NCBI GenBank assembly: GCA_017471825.1 | Contig: JAFURQ010000007.1 | Span: forward strand, 166,278 to 230,277 | Length of the DNA stretch: 64,000 nt | Direction of reading: 5' to 3' | Source: Clostridia bacterium | GTDB lineage: Bacteria > Bacillota > Clostridia > Oscillospirales > CAG-272 | Part shown: piece by piece, positions 33,519 through 41,502 of the stretch | Layout of the letters: each line of letters begins with the position of its first letter | Position numbering within the stretch: position 1 is the stretch's first letter | Notes under the pieces: generated by a model | Told to the model about the DNA's origin: nothing | The model's database searches: none | The model's input: only the letters and a program-made list of their open reading frames with translations | Made by a program: the position numbers and the translations under genes

Positions 33519-35746
33519 AGCGACTCGTGGAAGGTACGGCTGATAACCTCTCTTTGCTGTTCGCGAGAGAGCTTATTGAAGTTAACCGCATAGCCTGAAA
33601 CGCGAATGGTGAGGTTGGGATATGCCTCGGGGTTTTCGTACGCCTTCATAAGCGTTTCTCTGTTCATAACGTTTACGTTTATATGGTGTGCCTTCTTGGA
33701 GAAATATCCGTCGAGGATATTGACGAGGTTGGACACTCTTGCCGCGTTATCTCTGCCGAGAGCCTCGGGGGTGATGGAGAAGGTGTTGGATACACCGTCG
33801 CGGCAGTCGTCGTAGCTGATTTTTGCTACCGAGTTGAGCGAGGCGAGGGCTCCGTTTTCCTCTCTGTTGTGCATCGGGTTTGCACCGGGGGCAAAGGGCG
33901 ATGCCGCCTTTCTGCCGTCGGGTGTTGCACCCGTGTTTTTACCGTACATAACGTTCGAGGTGATGGTGAGGACGGAGAGGGTATGCTCTGCGTGTCTGTA
34001 GGTGGGAGTTTTGCGAAGCTCCTCTATCACCTTATGAGTCATTTCCTTGGCAATCAGGTCAACTCTGTCGTCGTCGTTGCCGAATTTGGGGAAGTCGCCG
34101 ACGGTTTCAAAGTCGACAACGTATCCGTTTTGGTCCTTTACGGGACGGACGCTTGCAAATTTTATTGCGCCGAGCGAGTCGGCGACAACCGAGAGGCCTG
34201 CTATACCGAACGCCATAAATCTTCCAACTGTGGTATCGTGGAGCGCCATCTGCGTCTTTTCATAGCAATACTTGTCATGCATATAGTGAATGACGTTCAT
34301 AGTGTTGACGTAGAGGCGAGAGAGCCAAGCGATATATATATTGTAGCGCTCCATAACTGCGTCAAAGTCGAGCGAATCGCCCTCGAGCACGGGCATCTGG
34401 GGGCCTATCTTCATACCGCTGGTAGCATCGTAGCCGCCGTTGATGGCGATGAGGAGAAGCTTTGCGAGGTTGCAGCGCGCGCCGAAGAACTGCATTTGCT
34501 TACCGACCTTCATAGCCGATACGCAGCAGGCGATGGCGTAGTCGTCGCCGTAGATGGGACGCATTATATCGTCGTTTTCATACTGAATGGAGTCTGTGTC
34601 TATGGAAACCTTGGCGCAGAAGTCCTTGAAGCCCTTGGGGAGCGAGGTTGACCAGAGCACCGTGAGGTTGGGCTCGGGAGAGGAGCCGAGGGTATAGAGG
34701 GTATTGAGAATACGGAAGGAGGATTTGGAAACGAGGGTTCTGCCGTCCTCACCCATACCGCCGACCGCCTCGGTAATCCACATGGGGTCGCCGCCGAAGA
34801 GCTCGTTGTATTCGGGGGTGCGAAGGTGGCGCGCAAGGCGAAGCTTGATAACGAAATCGTCGATAAGCTCCTGTGCCTGCTCCTCGGTGAGAGTGCCGTT
34901 CTGAATATCTCTTTCGATATATATATCGAGGAAGGTGCTGACTCTGCCGAGCGACATTGCGGCACCGTTTTGCTCCTTTATTGCACCGAGATAGCCGAAA
35001 TAGGTCCACTGAATTGCTTCGCGCGCGTCCTTTGCGGGAGCGGAGATGTCGAAGCCGTACATAGCCGCCATTTCCTTGAGCTTGCCGAGAAAGGAAATCT
35101 GCTGGTAAAGCTCCTCTCCAAGACGGATATTTTCGGTGTTGAAGGGGTTTGCCGCGAGGCTTGCCTTATCCTTTTTCTTTTCTTCTATGAGCTTGTCCAC
35201 GCCGTAGAGGGCGATGCGTCTGTAGTCTCCGATTATTCTGCCTCTGCCGTAAGCGTCGGGAAGGCCAGTGATTACGTGGCACTTGCGTGCGGCTCTCATC
35301 TCATCGGTGTAGGCGCGGAAAACTCCGTCGTTATGGGTGGTACGGAAGGTGAACTCCTCCTCGACCTTTTTACTGATTTTATAGCCGTATGCCTCGCACG
35401 CCTGACGCGCCATTCTCATACCGCCGAAGGGGTTTACGCCGCGCTTCAGGGGACGGTTGGTCTGGAGTCCGACTATAAGCTCGTTTTCCTTGTCAACGTA
35501 GCCGGGACCGTATGAGGTAAGTGAGGTTACGGTATCTGTATCTATTTCAAGAACGCCGCCGAACTGACGCTCAAGAGCGAAGAGCATTTCGACCTTTTTC
35601 ATAAGTGCGCGGGTGCGCTCGGTAGCACCTGCGAGGAAGGCTGCATCTCCCGTATATTCGGCGTAGTTCTTCTGTATAAAATCACGAACGTTTATTTCAT
35701 CCTGCCATACGCCAGGGGTGAAGCCGTTCCAATTCTGATGTGTCAT
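33515..35746 (-). CDS. pflB: Pyruvate formate-lyase
   Basis: PflB splits pyruvate with CoA into acetyl-CoA and formate during fermentation. The ATG at 35746 follows ACGGAGGT and gives 743 residues, the family length; a longer frame has no ribosome binding site. Catalytic cysteines lie in [20 protein letters not shown] and the glycyl radical loop is RVSGYAVNF near the C-terminus (Gly about 718). The gene leads a pflB-pflA operon preceded by a ZTP-riboswitch with a terminator. Formate made here feeds one-carbon metabolism and purines, which explains ZTP control. Confidence 0.97.
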   Translation of the reverse strand: MTHQNWNGFTPGVWQDEINVRDFIQKNYAEYTGDAAFLAGATERTRALMKKVEMLFALERQFGGVLEIDTDTVTSLTSYGPGYVDKENELIVGLQTNRPLKRGVNPFGGMRMARQACEAYGYKISKKVEEEFTFRTTHNDGVFRAYTDEMRAARKCHVITGLPDAYGRGRIIGDYRRIALYGVDKLIEEKKKDKASLAANPFNTENIRLGEELYQQISFLGKLKEMAAMYGFDISAPAKDAREAIQWTYFGYLGAIKEQNGAAMSLGRVSTFLDIYIERDIQNGTLTEEQAQELIDDFVIKLRLARHLRTPEYNELFGGDPMWITEAVGGMGEDGRTLVSKSSFRILNTLYTLGSSPEPNLTVLWSTSLPKGFKDFCAKVSIDTDSIQYENDDIMRPIYGDDYAIACCVSAMKVGKQMQFFGARCNLAKLLLIAINGGYDATSGMKIGPQMPVLEGDSLDFDAVMERYNIYIAWLSRLYVNTMNVIHYMHDKYCYEKTQMALHDTTVGRFMAFGIAGLSVVADSLGAIKFASVRPVKDQNGYVVDFETVGDFPKFGNDDDRVDLIAKEMTHKVIEELRKTPTYRHAEHTLSVLTITSNVMYGKNTGATPDGRKAASPFAPGANPMHNREENGALASLNSVAKISYDDCRDGVSNTFSITPEALGRDNAARVSNLVNILDGYFSKKAHHINVNVMNRETLMKAYENPEAYPNLTIRVSGYAVNFNKLSREQQREVISRTFHESL

Positions 35747-35785
35747 ATTTTTACCTCCGTGATTACAATGTGTTATCAAATGCGC

Positions 35786-35881
35786 AAAAAAAGCAAACCA
35801 GCACCTAAAACTGATTTGCCCAGACGGTCGGCATATTTTCCCACACTCCACCGCGGTGCTCCGCGATTACCGTCAGTCATA
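35786..35881 (-). ncRNA. ZTP (pfl-motif) riboswitch with intrinsic terminator
   Basis: In the pflB leader, read on the minus strand, the segment GACTGACGGTAA...CGGTGGAGTGTGGGAAAA is followed by GCCGACCGTCTGGGC, the highly conserved 3' half of the pfl/ZTP aptamer. Directly after it GCAAATCAG (35811-35819) pairs with CTGGTTTGC (35793-35801) and a T7 run follows, an intrinsic terminator. ZTP or ZMP, signals of low 10-formyl-tetrahydrofolate, would bind the aptamer and prevent termination, raising pflBA expression. Aptamer about 35821-35881. Confidence 0.85.
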
Positions 35882-35894
35882 TGGTAACGGTAAT

Positions 35895-35923
35895 ATTGTA
35901 GCACAAGAGAGGGATTTTGTCAA
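35895..35923 (-). promoter_or_regulatory. Sigma-A promoter of the pflBA operon
   Basis: Minus strand TTGACA (35918-35923), 17-base spacer, TACAAT (35895-35900) with the extended form TTGTGCTACAAT, also seen at the 40.6 kb promoter. Confidence 0.85.
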
Positions 35924-35942
35924 TATAAAGTGTAAAATATTT

Positions 35943-35969
35943 AAAAAGCTCCCGTGTGGGAGCTTTTTT
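35943..35969. terminator. Bidirectional terminator between the GH-G-like gene and pflB
   Basis: AAAAAGCTCCC-GTGT-GGGAGCTTTTTT. The loop and arm include a copy of CCCGTGT (35951-35957). Confidence 0.85.
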
Positions 35970-35970
35970 A

Positions 35971-37188
35971 TCAGAGGGCTTCGAGCCATTCGAGCATATT
36001 GAGCGAGAGAAAATTCCAATTCTGGAAGCCCGGGTTGTTCACGCCCTCGCCGCTCTCGGGGTCGTAGTATTCGTGCATTTCGCCGCATTTTTCAATATCC
36101 TTGCCGAAGAGGGTGACGGTTTTTTCGGCAAGCTCGCGCGCTTCGGTCAGGTAGCCGTAATTGCAGAGTCCCTCGAATACCATATAGTTAGAGATTCCCC
36201 AAATCGGGCCGAGCCAGCAGGACGGATTTCCCGATTTGATTACAGCGTACATTTTCTCCATTTTTGAGAGCGTGCGCACGCCGAAGGGGGCGGCGAAGGT
36301 TCGCTCGTTCAAGAGGTGCTCCTTTACCATTCTTTCCGCCTGCTCGGGCGTTGCGATGCCCGCCCACATAGGAAGGAAGCACGCCCAGACCTCAATTCTC
36401 TGGATAACCGTGCTCCAGTGCCGCGGACAGCCCGAATGGAGAAGGGCGGTTTTGTCTACGGGTAAAAGGCCTGCGTCGGCGTTATAGAAGATTCCGTCGC
36501 GCTCGTCCCACATACACTCCTGTATTGCCGAGCAGAGAGCCTCGGCGCGAGCGGTGTATTCGTCGGTGACGGTTGGCAGGGAGAGAAGCCCTGCCAGCTC
36601 GGCTATTGCGAGCAGCTCGCGGTACATAAGGCAGTTGAGGAATAGAGATGCGGAGCTTTTTTCGGGGCGGTAGAAGGTGCAGGGGTCGTTATCGACACCG
36701 ATGGCGAAATCGTCAAGCCAGACGTAGAGCCCCGACTCGTGCAGGCAGTTTTTGTCGTACCAGCCGATATGTTTCAAAAAAAGACCGAATTTTTCGCGGA
36801 GCCATTCGGCGTCGCCGTTTTCTCTTGCAACAAAGAGGGCGTGCTGTGCAAGGCAGGGCTTGTGAATGTTTTTGACGCCGGGGTAAATAGTAAAGGCGGT
36901 GTCCTCGGGGGTTATGAACACGGGTATGGCGCCGCACGCGTCGGTGTGGTCGAGGAAGTTGAGTATACAGCCCTTCTCGTATTCGGCAATATTTTCAGCT
37001 CCCGATATTTTCCGCAGGGCGAGATTAGTCAGCCAGCTGTCCCAGTCCCAAAGACTGTCGGAGTAGCAGCTGCCGGGGACAATGAAGCGGTGCTTCAGTC
37101 TTCCGTCGGGGGCGCGGAAGCAGTCCTTGTAATTCTTTTTTGCATAGTCGCGAATAAGCTCGCCGTATCTTTTGATTTCGGGTTTCAT
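35971..37188 (-). CDS. Clan GH-G-type glycoside hydrolase (GH63/GH37-like barrel)
   Basis: The 405-residue protein is an (alpha/alpha)6 barrel with the marks of GH63/trehalase-like enzymes: SCYSDSLWDWDSWLTN near residue 40, CFLPMWAGIATPEQAERMV, NPSCWLGPIWGISNYMVFEGL and YYDPESGEGVNNPGFQNWN near the C-terminus. The last block contains the Glu that acts as general base in relatives such as mannosylglycerate hydrolase. No signal peptide is present. The substrate is unknown, probably an alpha-linked glucoside or mannoside. It starts nine bases after the glutaminase stop, so the two are cotranscribed. Confidence 0.8.
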   Translation of the reverse strand: MKPEIKRYGELIRDYAKKNYKDCFRAPDGRLKHRFIVPGSCYSDSLWDWDSWLTNLALRKISGAENIAEYEKGCILNFLDHTDACGAIPVFITPEDTAFTIYPGVKNIHKPCLAQHALFVARENGDAEWLREKFGLFLKHIGWYDKNCLHESGLYVWLDDFAIGVDNDPCTFYRPEKSSASLFLNCLMYRELLAIAELAGLLSLPTVTDEYTARAEALCSAIQECMWDERDGIFYNADAGLLPVDKTALLHSGCPRHWSTVIQRIEVWACFLPMWAGIATPEQAERMVKEHLLNERTFAAPFGVRTLSKMEKMYAVIKSGNPSCWLGPIWGISNYMVFEGLCNYGYLTEARELAEKTVTLFGKDIEKCGEMHEYYDPESGEGVNNPGFQNWNFLSLNMLEWLEAL

Positions 37189-37197
37189 TTGTAACTC

Positions 37198-38112
37198 CTA
37201 AAAAATACTTAAATTAAGCTCGCGGCTCAAAAGCTCGAGAGCCTTGACGCCCGCGCGGCTGTTTCCCTTTTTGTCGAGGGCGGGAGAATAGGTGCCGATG
37301 CCCATTCGAGAGGGCACCACTGCCATAATTCCGCCGCCTACGCCGCTTTTTGCGGGAATTCCAACATTGAGGGCAAACTCGCCCGAGCCGTCGTACATAC
37401 CGCAGATGCTGAGGATTGCGTTTACGCATCCTGCAAACTCAGCGGGGAAGAGCTGCTTATCGGTTTTGGGGTCGCGGCCCTTTCTCGATAGGACGAGCGC
37501 GATTCTTGCAAGGTCGCGGCAGTCTACCTTGATTGAGCAGGCGCGGAAATAGATGTCCACGACCTCCTCCACCTCACAGCTTATCATTCCGTACGCCTTG
37601 AGCATATAGGCGAGGGCGCGGTTTTTGCTACCCGTCTGACTCTCGGAAAGATATACCGCCTCGTCAACCTCGAGGCTTGGATTGTCGGCGAGGGTGCGCG
37701 TCAGGGAGAGCAGGCGGTCGAACTTTTCGGCATAGCTGTCGCCGTTTATGAGGGTGAGGAGCGCTATTGCTCCTGCGTTTACCATGGGATTTATGTGAGC
37801 ACCCGTGAGGGCTCTGTCGCTGTAATTGAAGGTATCAAAGGGCTTGCCCGTTGCTTCGACGCCGACGAGGTCACGCACCTTTTCAAGCCCGTTGTCCATA
37901 AGGGCTAAGAGAAGAATCATAGGCTTGACGACGCTTTGCATAGTGAATTTTTCATCACAGTCACCGACGGCGAGGATCTCGTTTTCGGTCATAATACAGA
38001 TACCGAGCGCGTCGTAGCGAGCCTTCTGAAGCTCGGGAATGTATGAGGCGACGGTGCCCTCCGAGGTGAATTTACGGCACTCTGCAAGTGCCTTATCCAA
38101 AGTGTTTTTCAT
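37198..38112 (-). CDS. glsA: Glutaminase A
   Basis: GlsA hydrolyses glutamine to glutamate and ammonia. The 304-residue protein has the serine-dependent beta-lactamase-like fold: the SxxK motif in FTMQSVVKPM (about residue 58), NPMVNAGAIA, YLSESQTGSKNRALAYML and the Gly-rich GIPAKSGVGGGIM. Length is normal. It has a GGAG ribosome binding site. It is the first gene of a unit with the GH63-like enzyme, an unrelated pairing. The gap to the ZIP gene carries a copy of the ACACGGG motif. Confidence 0.94.
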   Translation of the reverse strand: MKNTLDKALAECRKFTSEGTVASYIPELQKARYDALGICIMTENEILAVGDCDEKFTMQSVVKPMILLLALMDNGLEKVRDLVGVEATGKPFDTFNYSDRALTGAHINPMVNAGAIALLTLINGDSYAEKFDRLLSLTRTLADNPSLEVDEAVYLSESQTGSKNRALAYMLKAYGMISCEVEEVVDIYFRACSIKVDCRDLARIALVLSRKGRDPKTDKQLFPAEFAGCVNAILSICGMYDGSGEFALNVGIPAKSGVGGGIMAVVPSRMGIGTYSPALDKKGNSRAGVKALELLSRELNLSIF

Positions 38113-38175
38113 AAAAACTCCTGTTATTTTGTTACACGGGTAGGGGTGTAGTGGGTTGTATGGGGTAAAATTTAA

Positions 38176-38940
38176 TTATCCGAGCAGTACGTCGGTCACG
38201 AGCATAACGCAAAAGCCGACGAGCAGGGCGTAGGTCGCGCCTCGCTCCGAGCCGTGCGCGTGTGTTTCGGGGATCATTTCGTCGCTTATTACGTAGAGCA
38301 TCGTGCCGCCTGCAAAGGCGAGGGCGAAGGGGAGAATTACCGTTGCTACACTTACAGCGAAATATCCGACAAGAGTGCCGATAACCTCGATAAGTCCCGT
38401 CATTGCTGCAAATGCGAAGGTTTTTCCGGGCTTTATACCTGCGGAAAGCATCGGGGAGATTATCACCATACCCTCGGGTATGTTTTGCAGGGCGATGCCG
38501 CCTGCGATAACGAGCGCCTGCGCGGTTGCCTCGGGGCTGTCTCCTGCGCCGAAGCTTACGCCTGCGGCGATTCCCTCGGGCAGATTGTGAATGGCGATTG
38601 CGGTAATGAAGAGCAGTATCCTATTGAGATTTGCATTGTTATGCGACTCTGTATCGGTGCCTGCGAGCTTGTGCAGGTGAGGGACGAGCTTATCTACGAG
38701 GTTGAGGCAGACAGCGCCTGCGAAGATGCCGCCGACGGTAATGAGGATACCGTATTCTCCGCCGTATTCAAGCGAGGGGATAATTAATCCGAGAACTGCC
38801 GCGGCGAGCATAACGCCTGCGGCGAAGGAGAGCACGATGTCCGAAAATCTGTGCGAAATTTTCTTAAAAATAAAGCCTATTGCGGCTCCGAAAACAGTCG
38901 AGGCGCCGACGCCGAGCGCGGTAAGAAGAACCAATTCCAT
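38176..38940 (-). CDS. ZIP-family divalent metal transporter
   Basis: The 254-residue protein has eight transmembrane segments. HNLPEGIAAGVSFGAG in the fourth and GGIALQNIPEGMVII in the fifth hold the His/Glu metal-site residues of the ZIP family (GufA/ZupT type). It likely imports zinc or iron through the cytoplasmic membrane. The usual His-rich loop is replaced by a short LHKLAGTDTESHNN stretch. GGAGGG gives the ribosome binding site. Probably monocistronic. Confidence 0.93.
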   Translation of the reverse strand: MELVLLTALGVGASTVFGAAIGFIFKKISHRFSDIVLSFAAGVMLAAAVLGLIIPSLEYGGEYGILITVGGIFAGAVCLNLVDKLVPHLHKLAGTDTESHNNANLNRILLFITAIAIHNLPEGIAAGVSFGAGDSPEATAQALVIAGGIALQNIPEGMVIISPMLSAGIKPGKTFAFAAMTGLIEVIGTLVGYFAVSVATVILPFALAFAGGTMLYVISDEMIPETHAHGSERGATYALLVGFCVMLVTDVLLG

Positions 38941-39024
38941 TTTTTCCCTCCAATCATATCTTATTTACTTGATTATAGCATAAAAACGGGGGCGTGTAAA
39001 GAAAAAACAGAAAAAAGCCTTATA

Positions 39025-39056
39025 AAAAAACAGCCTCGTAAAAGAGGCTGTTTTTA
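39025..39056. terminator. Terminator, left boundary of XRE cassette 2
   Basis: AAACAGCCTC-GTAAAA-GAGGCTGTTT. Almost identical to 39651-39681; together they flank the cassette. Confidence 0.85.
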
Positions 39057-39063
39057 CTATATG

Positions 39064-39306
39064 TCACTTAAAACGGTCACAGGCAATTTGTTCAGGATAA
39101 ACTTGTGTATCGTTCTTTGCGGAACAATAATGATTCATTCTAACAAACAGTCCCGAGCCTTTGTGACAATATATGCAATCCTTACATCTTTGTTCATAAA
39201 AGAAAGAACAAGATTCGCCACCTAATTTATGCTGGGCTGAAACGTTTCTGTTTGTACAAGAAAAAGAACTTGTACTAAAATATTTGCACTTTTTGCAATT
39301 TGCCAT
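39064..39306 (-). CDS. Small cysteine-rich protein, partner of an XRE regulator
   Basis: Function unknown. The ATG at 39306 follows AAAGGAGG; a longer frame to 39351 would start inside the promoter. The 80-residue protein holds nine cysteines in two similar halves: CKKCKYFSTSSFSC...C and CKDCIYCHKGSGLF...C...C, each opening with CxxC. This suggests an internal duplication of a zinc-binding unit. No membrane segment or signal is present. It reads away from an XRE repressor across a shared operator region, and the pair is closed off by two near-identical terminators. AT-rich relative to neighbours. Confidence 0.75.
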   Translation of the reverse strand: MANCKKCKYFSTSSFSCTNRNVSAQHKLGGESCSFFYEQRCKDCIYCHKGSGLFVRMNHYCSAKNDTQVYPEQIACDRFK

Positions 39307-39339
39307 ACATGCTTTTCCTCCTTTCAACGATTTAACATA

Positions 39340-39394
39340 ATTATAGTACAAATATTTACTAAAGTCAATAGTAAATTTATTTACTTGGTATAAT
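39340..39394. promoter_or_regulatory. Divergent promoter with operator-like repeats (XRE cassette 2)
   Basis: Minus strand: TTGACT (39363-39368), 17-base spacer, TATAAT (39340-39345). Plus strand: TATAAT (39389-39394). AAAGTCAATAGT lies between, bracketed by ATTTACT (39354-39360) and ATTTACT (39379-39385), with AGTAAAT as an inverted copy. The geometry is the same, base for base, as in cassette 1. Confidence 0.7.
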
Positions 39395-39426
39395 TGTCTA
39401 AAATACTATATAAGAGGGTTTGAAAT

Positions 39427-39651
39427 ATGGAAATGTGGTATATAAAAAGAATGAGAGATTTGCGCGAGGATAACGATAAAACCCAACAGGATATTGCAGA
39501 TGTTCTTGGTACTTCACAAACAATGTATGCAAGATATGAAAGAGGGGCAAACGAATTGCCTATACATCATTTATTAACGCTTTGCGAATATTACAAGGCT
39601 AGTTCGGATTATTTACTTGGTTTAACTGATAAAAAACAGCCGTATGAATAA
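39427..39651 (+). CDS. Small XRE-family repressor (cassette 2)
   Basis: The 74-residue protein is a bare Cro/C1-type helix-turn-helix: KTQQDIADVLGTSQTMYARYERGANELPI is the HTH and SSDYLLGL the closing motif. It is clearly related to the regulator at 6139 (R-DLREDNDKTQQD against R-DMREDRDLNQTQ; SDYLLGL against IDYLLGE). AGAGGG precedes the ATG. It probably represses itself and the divergent Cys-rich gene through the ATTTACT repeats. A terminator follows immediately. Confidence 0.86.
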   Translation: MEMWYIKRMRDLREDNDKTQQDIADVLGTSQTMYARYERGANELPIHHLLTLCEYYKASSDYLLGLTDKKQPYE

Positions 39652-39681
39652 AAACAGCCTCGCAAAAGAGGCTGTTTTTTT
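39651..39681. terminator. Terminator, right boundary of XRE cassette 2
   Basis: AAACAGCCTC-GCAAAA-GAGGCTGTTTTTTT, differing from the left copy at one loop base. Confidence 0.9.
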
Positions 39682-39726
39682 GTGTTAGCGATTTATTACG
39701 GTTTTGCTGTTGACGATGTGGGGGAT

Positions 39727-40593
39727 TTATAGCTCTATATCGATATATGCGGGGGAGTGGTCGGATATGGGAAAATAGTAGTCGGGGGAGTAACGCTCAA
39801 AGCGTTTGACCGCGCCGCCCTTCTCGCCAATAACGAGAATGTGGTCAATTGCGGTTTCAAACGGTGTATCGAAGTACTCAGTCTCGAAGCCCCAAGGGAA
39901 ACAATTGTGATATCCTATGCTCTCCTCGGCGTATTCGGTTGCAATATCGTGTGCGTGGCGGAAGCCGTGCGCAAGTGCGCTTCTGATAGCCTTTGAATTG
40001 TAGTCGGTGTTCATATCTCCGACCATAATGGCAGGACAGTTATACATTGCACGATATTTTTCGATTTTTTCGGTGAGGAGTCCTATCTGATATTCTCTTG
40101 CCTCGTCGGAAAACTCCTGAAATGCCGAGCCGGCAGAAAAAAGCTTGTCTGATGGGTTCTTTTTCCACCAAAGATGCGTGGTTGCAAAGACGAATACCTT
40201 GCCGCTTTCCTTGACTCGAAAAACGCCGAGGTTCCAAGATTTTGATCCGACGTCGTTGAAGCAGCCTTCATAGCCATCTATGTTTTCGGGATATGCGCCG
40301 AATTCCGAGTCAATAAGCTCAAATTTATCTGCTCTGTAAATGATGGGTGTGAATCGACCCCAAATAAGTGTGTATTTTACGCCTTCACCTTCAAATCCCG
40401 TTTTTAGTAGATCAGCCATAAGCGCAGATGCCTCCTGACACCCTATAACGTCGGGCAGTGTTTCGTGGTATACGCGGAGAAGTCCACCCACTCGTGCCTG
40501 CGCGGAGCAATCCTGTCCTTTTGCTTCCCATTCGGAACAATTCTCATCATTATTCCAAATATTGTGTGTCATAAGTCTGATGCTATTAGACAT
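39727..40593 (-). CDS. Endonuclease/exonuclease/phosphatase family protein
   Basis: The 288-residue protein has the EEP (DNase I-like) fold: LMTHNIW at the start, GCQEAS with the metal-binding Glu (about residue 54), ATTHLWW, VGDMNTD with Asp/Asn (about 195) and SDHSPAYIDIEL at the C-terminus with the catalytic His. There is no signal peptide. Substrate could be nucleic acid, a phosphoinositide or a sugar phosphate. AAGGGGGC supplies the ribosome binding site; the promoter is TTGACA-17-TACAAT. Confidence 0.88.
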   Translation of the reverse strand: MSNSIRLMTHNIWNNDENCSEWEAKGQDCSAQARVGGLLRVYHETLPDVIGCQEASALMADLLKTGFEGEGVKYTLIWGRFTPIIYRADKFELIDSEFGAYPENIDGYEGCFNDVGSKSWNLGVFRVKESGKVFVFATTHLWWKKNPSDKLFSAGSAFQEFSDEAREYQIGLLTEKIEKYRAMYNCPAIMVGDMNTDYNSKAIRSALAHGFRHAHDIATEYAEESIGYHNCFPWGFETEYFDTPFETAIDHILVIGEKGGAVKRFERYSPDYYFPISDHSPAYIDIEL

Positions 40594-40635
40594 ATGTTAG
40601 CCCCCTTGAGTTTTGATATTTAAATGTGCGATTAC

Positions 40636-40664
40636 ATTGTAGCACAAACGGTCGGGGGTGTCAA
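40636..40664 (-). promoter_or_regulatory. Promoter of the EEP phosphoesterase
   Basis: Minus strand TTGACA (40659-40664), 17-base spacer, TACAAT (40636-40641), with extended -10 TTGTGCTACAAT. Confidence 0.8.
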
Positions 40665-40670
40665 GGAAGC

Positions 40671-40935
40671 TTTGGGGTTCGAAGGTGCGGTTTCGCGGCA
40701 ATAAAAAATGCACCCCTCGGATGAGGGGTATGGAACTAGGGTATTCGCTACAAGCGAAGATACCTAGAGATACAGAGTTTGCCGCTCGGGGTTTAGTTTG
40801 CAAAGGCCGTTCCGCTTTAACATAGGGAAAGCAATATCTCCTCGCATGGCAAGATACCGCATTCGCGGTATGCACAGTCTGCTAACTTCGCCGTTGGCGA
40901 AGGCAGCCACTGCTCGTATGTCTGGGTTCGGAACG
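40671..40935 (-). repeat. Decayed copy of the terminator/tRNA-Gln unit with inserted hairpins
   Basis: On the plus strand a diverged copy of the tRNA terminator (about 40701-40730), then TGGAACTAGG (tRNA 3' arm), a hairpin TTCGCT-ACA-AGCGAA, ATACAGAGT (anticodon arm), an insertion with further hairpins, and CAGTCTGCT. GTATGTCTGGGTTCGG (40917-40932) is a T-arm-like piece in the opposite orientation. No functional tRNA can form. Confidence 0.65.
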
Positions 40936-40952
40936 CTGCTTCACGACGATAA

Positions 40953-40987
40953 AAAACATACCCCTCATCTGAGGGGTATGTTTTTTA
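40953..40987 (-). terminator. Terminator of tRNA-Gln
   Basis: ATACCCCTC-ATCT-GAGGGGTAT with A- and T-runs on both sides, directly after the tRNA 3' end. Confidence 0.85.
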
Positions 40988-41061
40988 TGGCAGCGGAACT
41001 AGGATTCGAACCCAGACATACAGAGTCAGAGTCTGCTGTGCTACCTTTACACAATTCCGCT
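40988..41061 (-). tRNA. tRNA-Gln (anticodon CTG)
   Basis: Read on the minus strand: acceptor AGCGGAA pairs with TTCCGCT, then G and an encoded CCA. The D-arm is GTGTAAAGGTAGCAC, the anticodon stem GCAGA/TCTGT with loop CTCTGAC, giving anticodon CTG for the Gln codon CAG, and the T-arm contains GGGTTCGAATC. A sigma-A promoter (41260-41288) and a strong terminator (40953-40987) define the transcription unit. Between promoter and tRNA lies a broken copy of the 5' half of the same tRNA. Confidence 0.93.
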
Positions 41062-41097
41062 AGATATTAAATTAATGGTTCATCGCGAGGCGATGAA

Positions 41098-41232
41098 ATA
41101 CAGAGTTTGCCGCTCGGGGAGGGCTTCTTTCAAATTGAGGCGCGAACACCGCGTGGAGAAATATCTCCTCGCAAGGCAATATTCCGCAAGCGGAATGCAG
41201 AGCCTGCTGTGCTACCTTTACACAATTCCGCT
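41098..41232 (-). pseudogene. Broken tRNA-Gln copy interrupted at the anticodon loop
   Basis: On the minus strand the 5' half of tRNA-Gln (acceptor, D-arm, 5' anticodon arm through CAGGCTCTG; 41198-41232) is nearly identical to the intact gene. At anticodon positions 36/37 a 91-base stretch (41107-41197) intervenes, rich in short hairpins such as ATTCCGC-AA-GCGGAAT, after which only ATACAGAGT-equivalent sequence (41098-41106) of the 3' half remains. The T-arm and 3' acceptor are missing. It is transcribed from the tRNA promoter. Confidence 0.75.
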
Positions 41233-41259
41233 ATATGGCTTTTTCTTTTGCGCTTGTCT

Positions 41260-41288
41260 ATTTTATCACAGCAATTTGTGTTTGTCAA
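41260..41288 (-). promoter_or_regulatory. Promoter of the tRNA-Gln unit
   Basis: Minus strand TTGACA (41283-41288), 17-base spacer, TAAAAT (41260-41265). A TGTCAA just upstream forms an inverted repeat with the -35. Confidence 0.8.
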
Positions 41289-41426
41289 GTACTTTTTGAC
41301 AAAAATTTAGTGGGTGGGGCTTGCTTTGCTTGAGTTTTGGTGGAGAGTGTGTCGTAAGGGTGGGGTTTGTGCGATTTTTTGTATGCTTTTAACAAAAAAG
41401 TTAAAATTTGTTTGAATGGAAAGATA

Positions 41427-41455
41427 TTGACAAACGTATTATAAAATGATATACT
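41427..41455 (+). promoter_or_regulatory. Promoter of the 41.5 kb gene, with upstream inverted repeat
   Basis: TTGACA (41427-41432), 17-base spacer, TATACT (41450-41455). TTTTAAC-AAAAAA-GTTAAAA (about 41388-41407) upstream is a perfect inverted repeat that could bind a regulator or act as a UP-like element. Confidence 0.8.
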
Positions 41456-41502
41456 GAATACAGCAAGATGCTAAAAATATTATTTTAAAGGAGATTACAC
41501 CA

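Noticed and set aside
33683-34651. 322-residue plus-strand ORF inside pflB
   Set aside because: Shadow of a strongly conserved gene; its residues reflect the third codon position bias of pflB.
41107-41197. Group I intron in a tRNA anticodon loop
   Set aside because: Only 91 bases, no core P/Q/R/S elements, and the 3' half of the tRNA is mostly missing, so splicing could not give a tRNA.
41388-41407. Rex operator
   Set aside because: The inverted repeat has the order TTTTAAC...GTTAAAA, not the TTGTTAA...TTAACAA of Rex sites.
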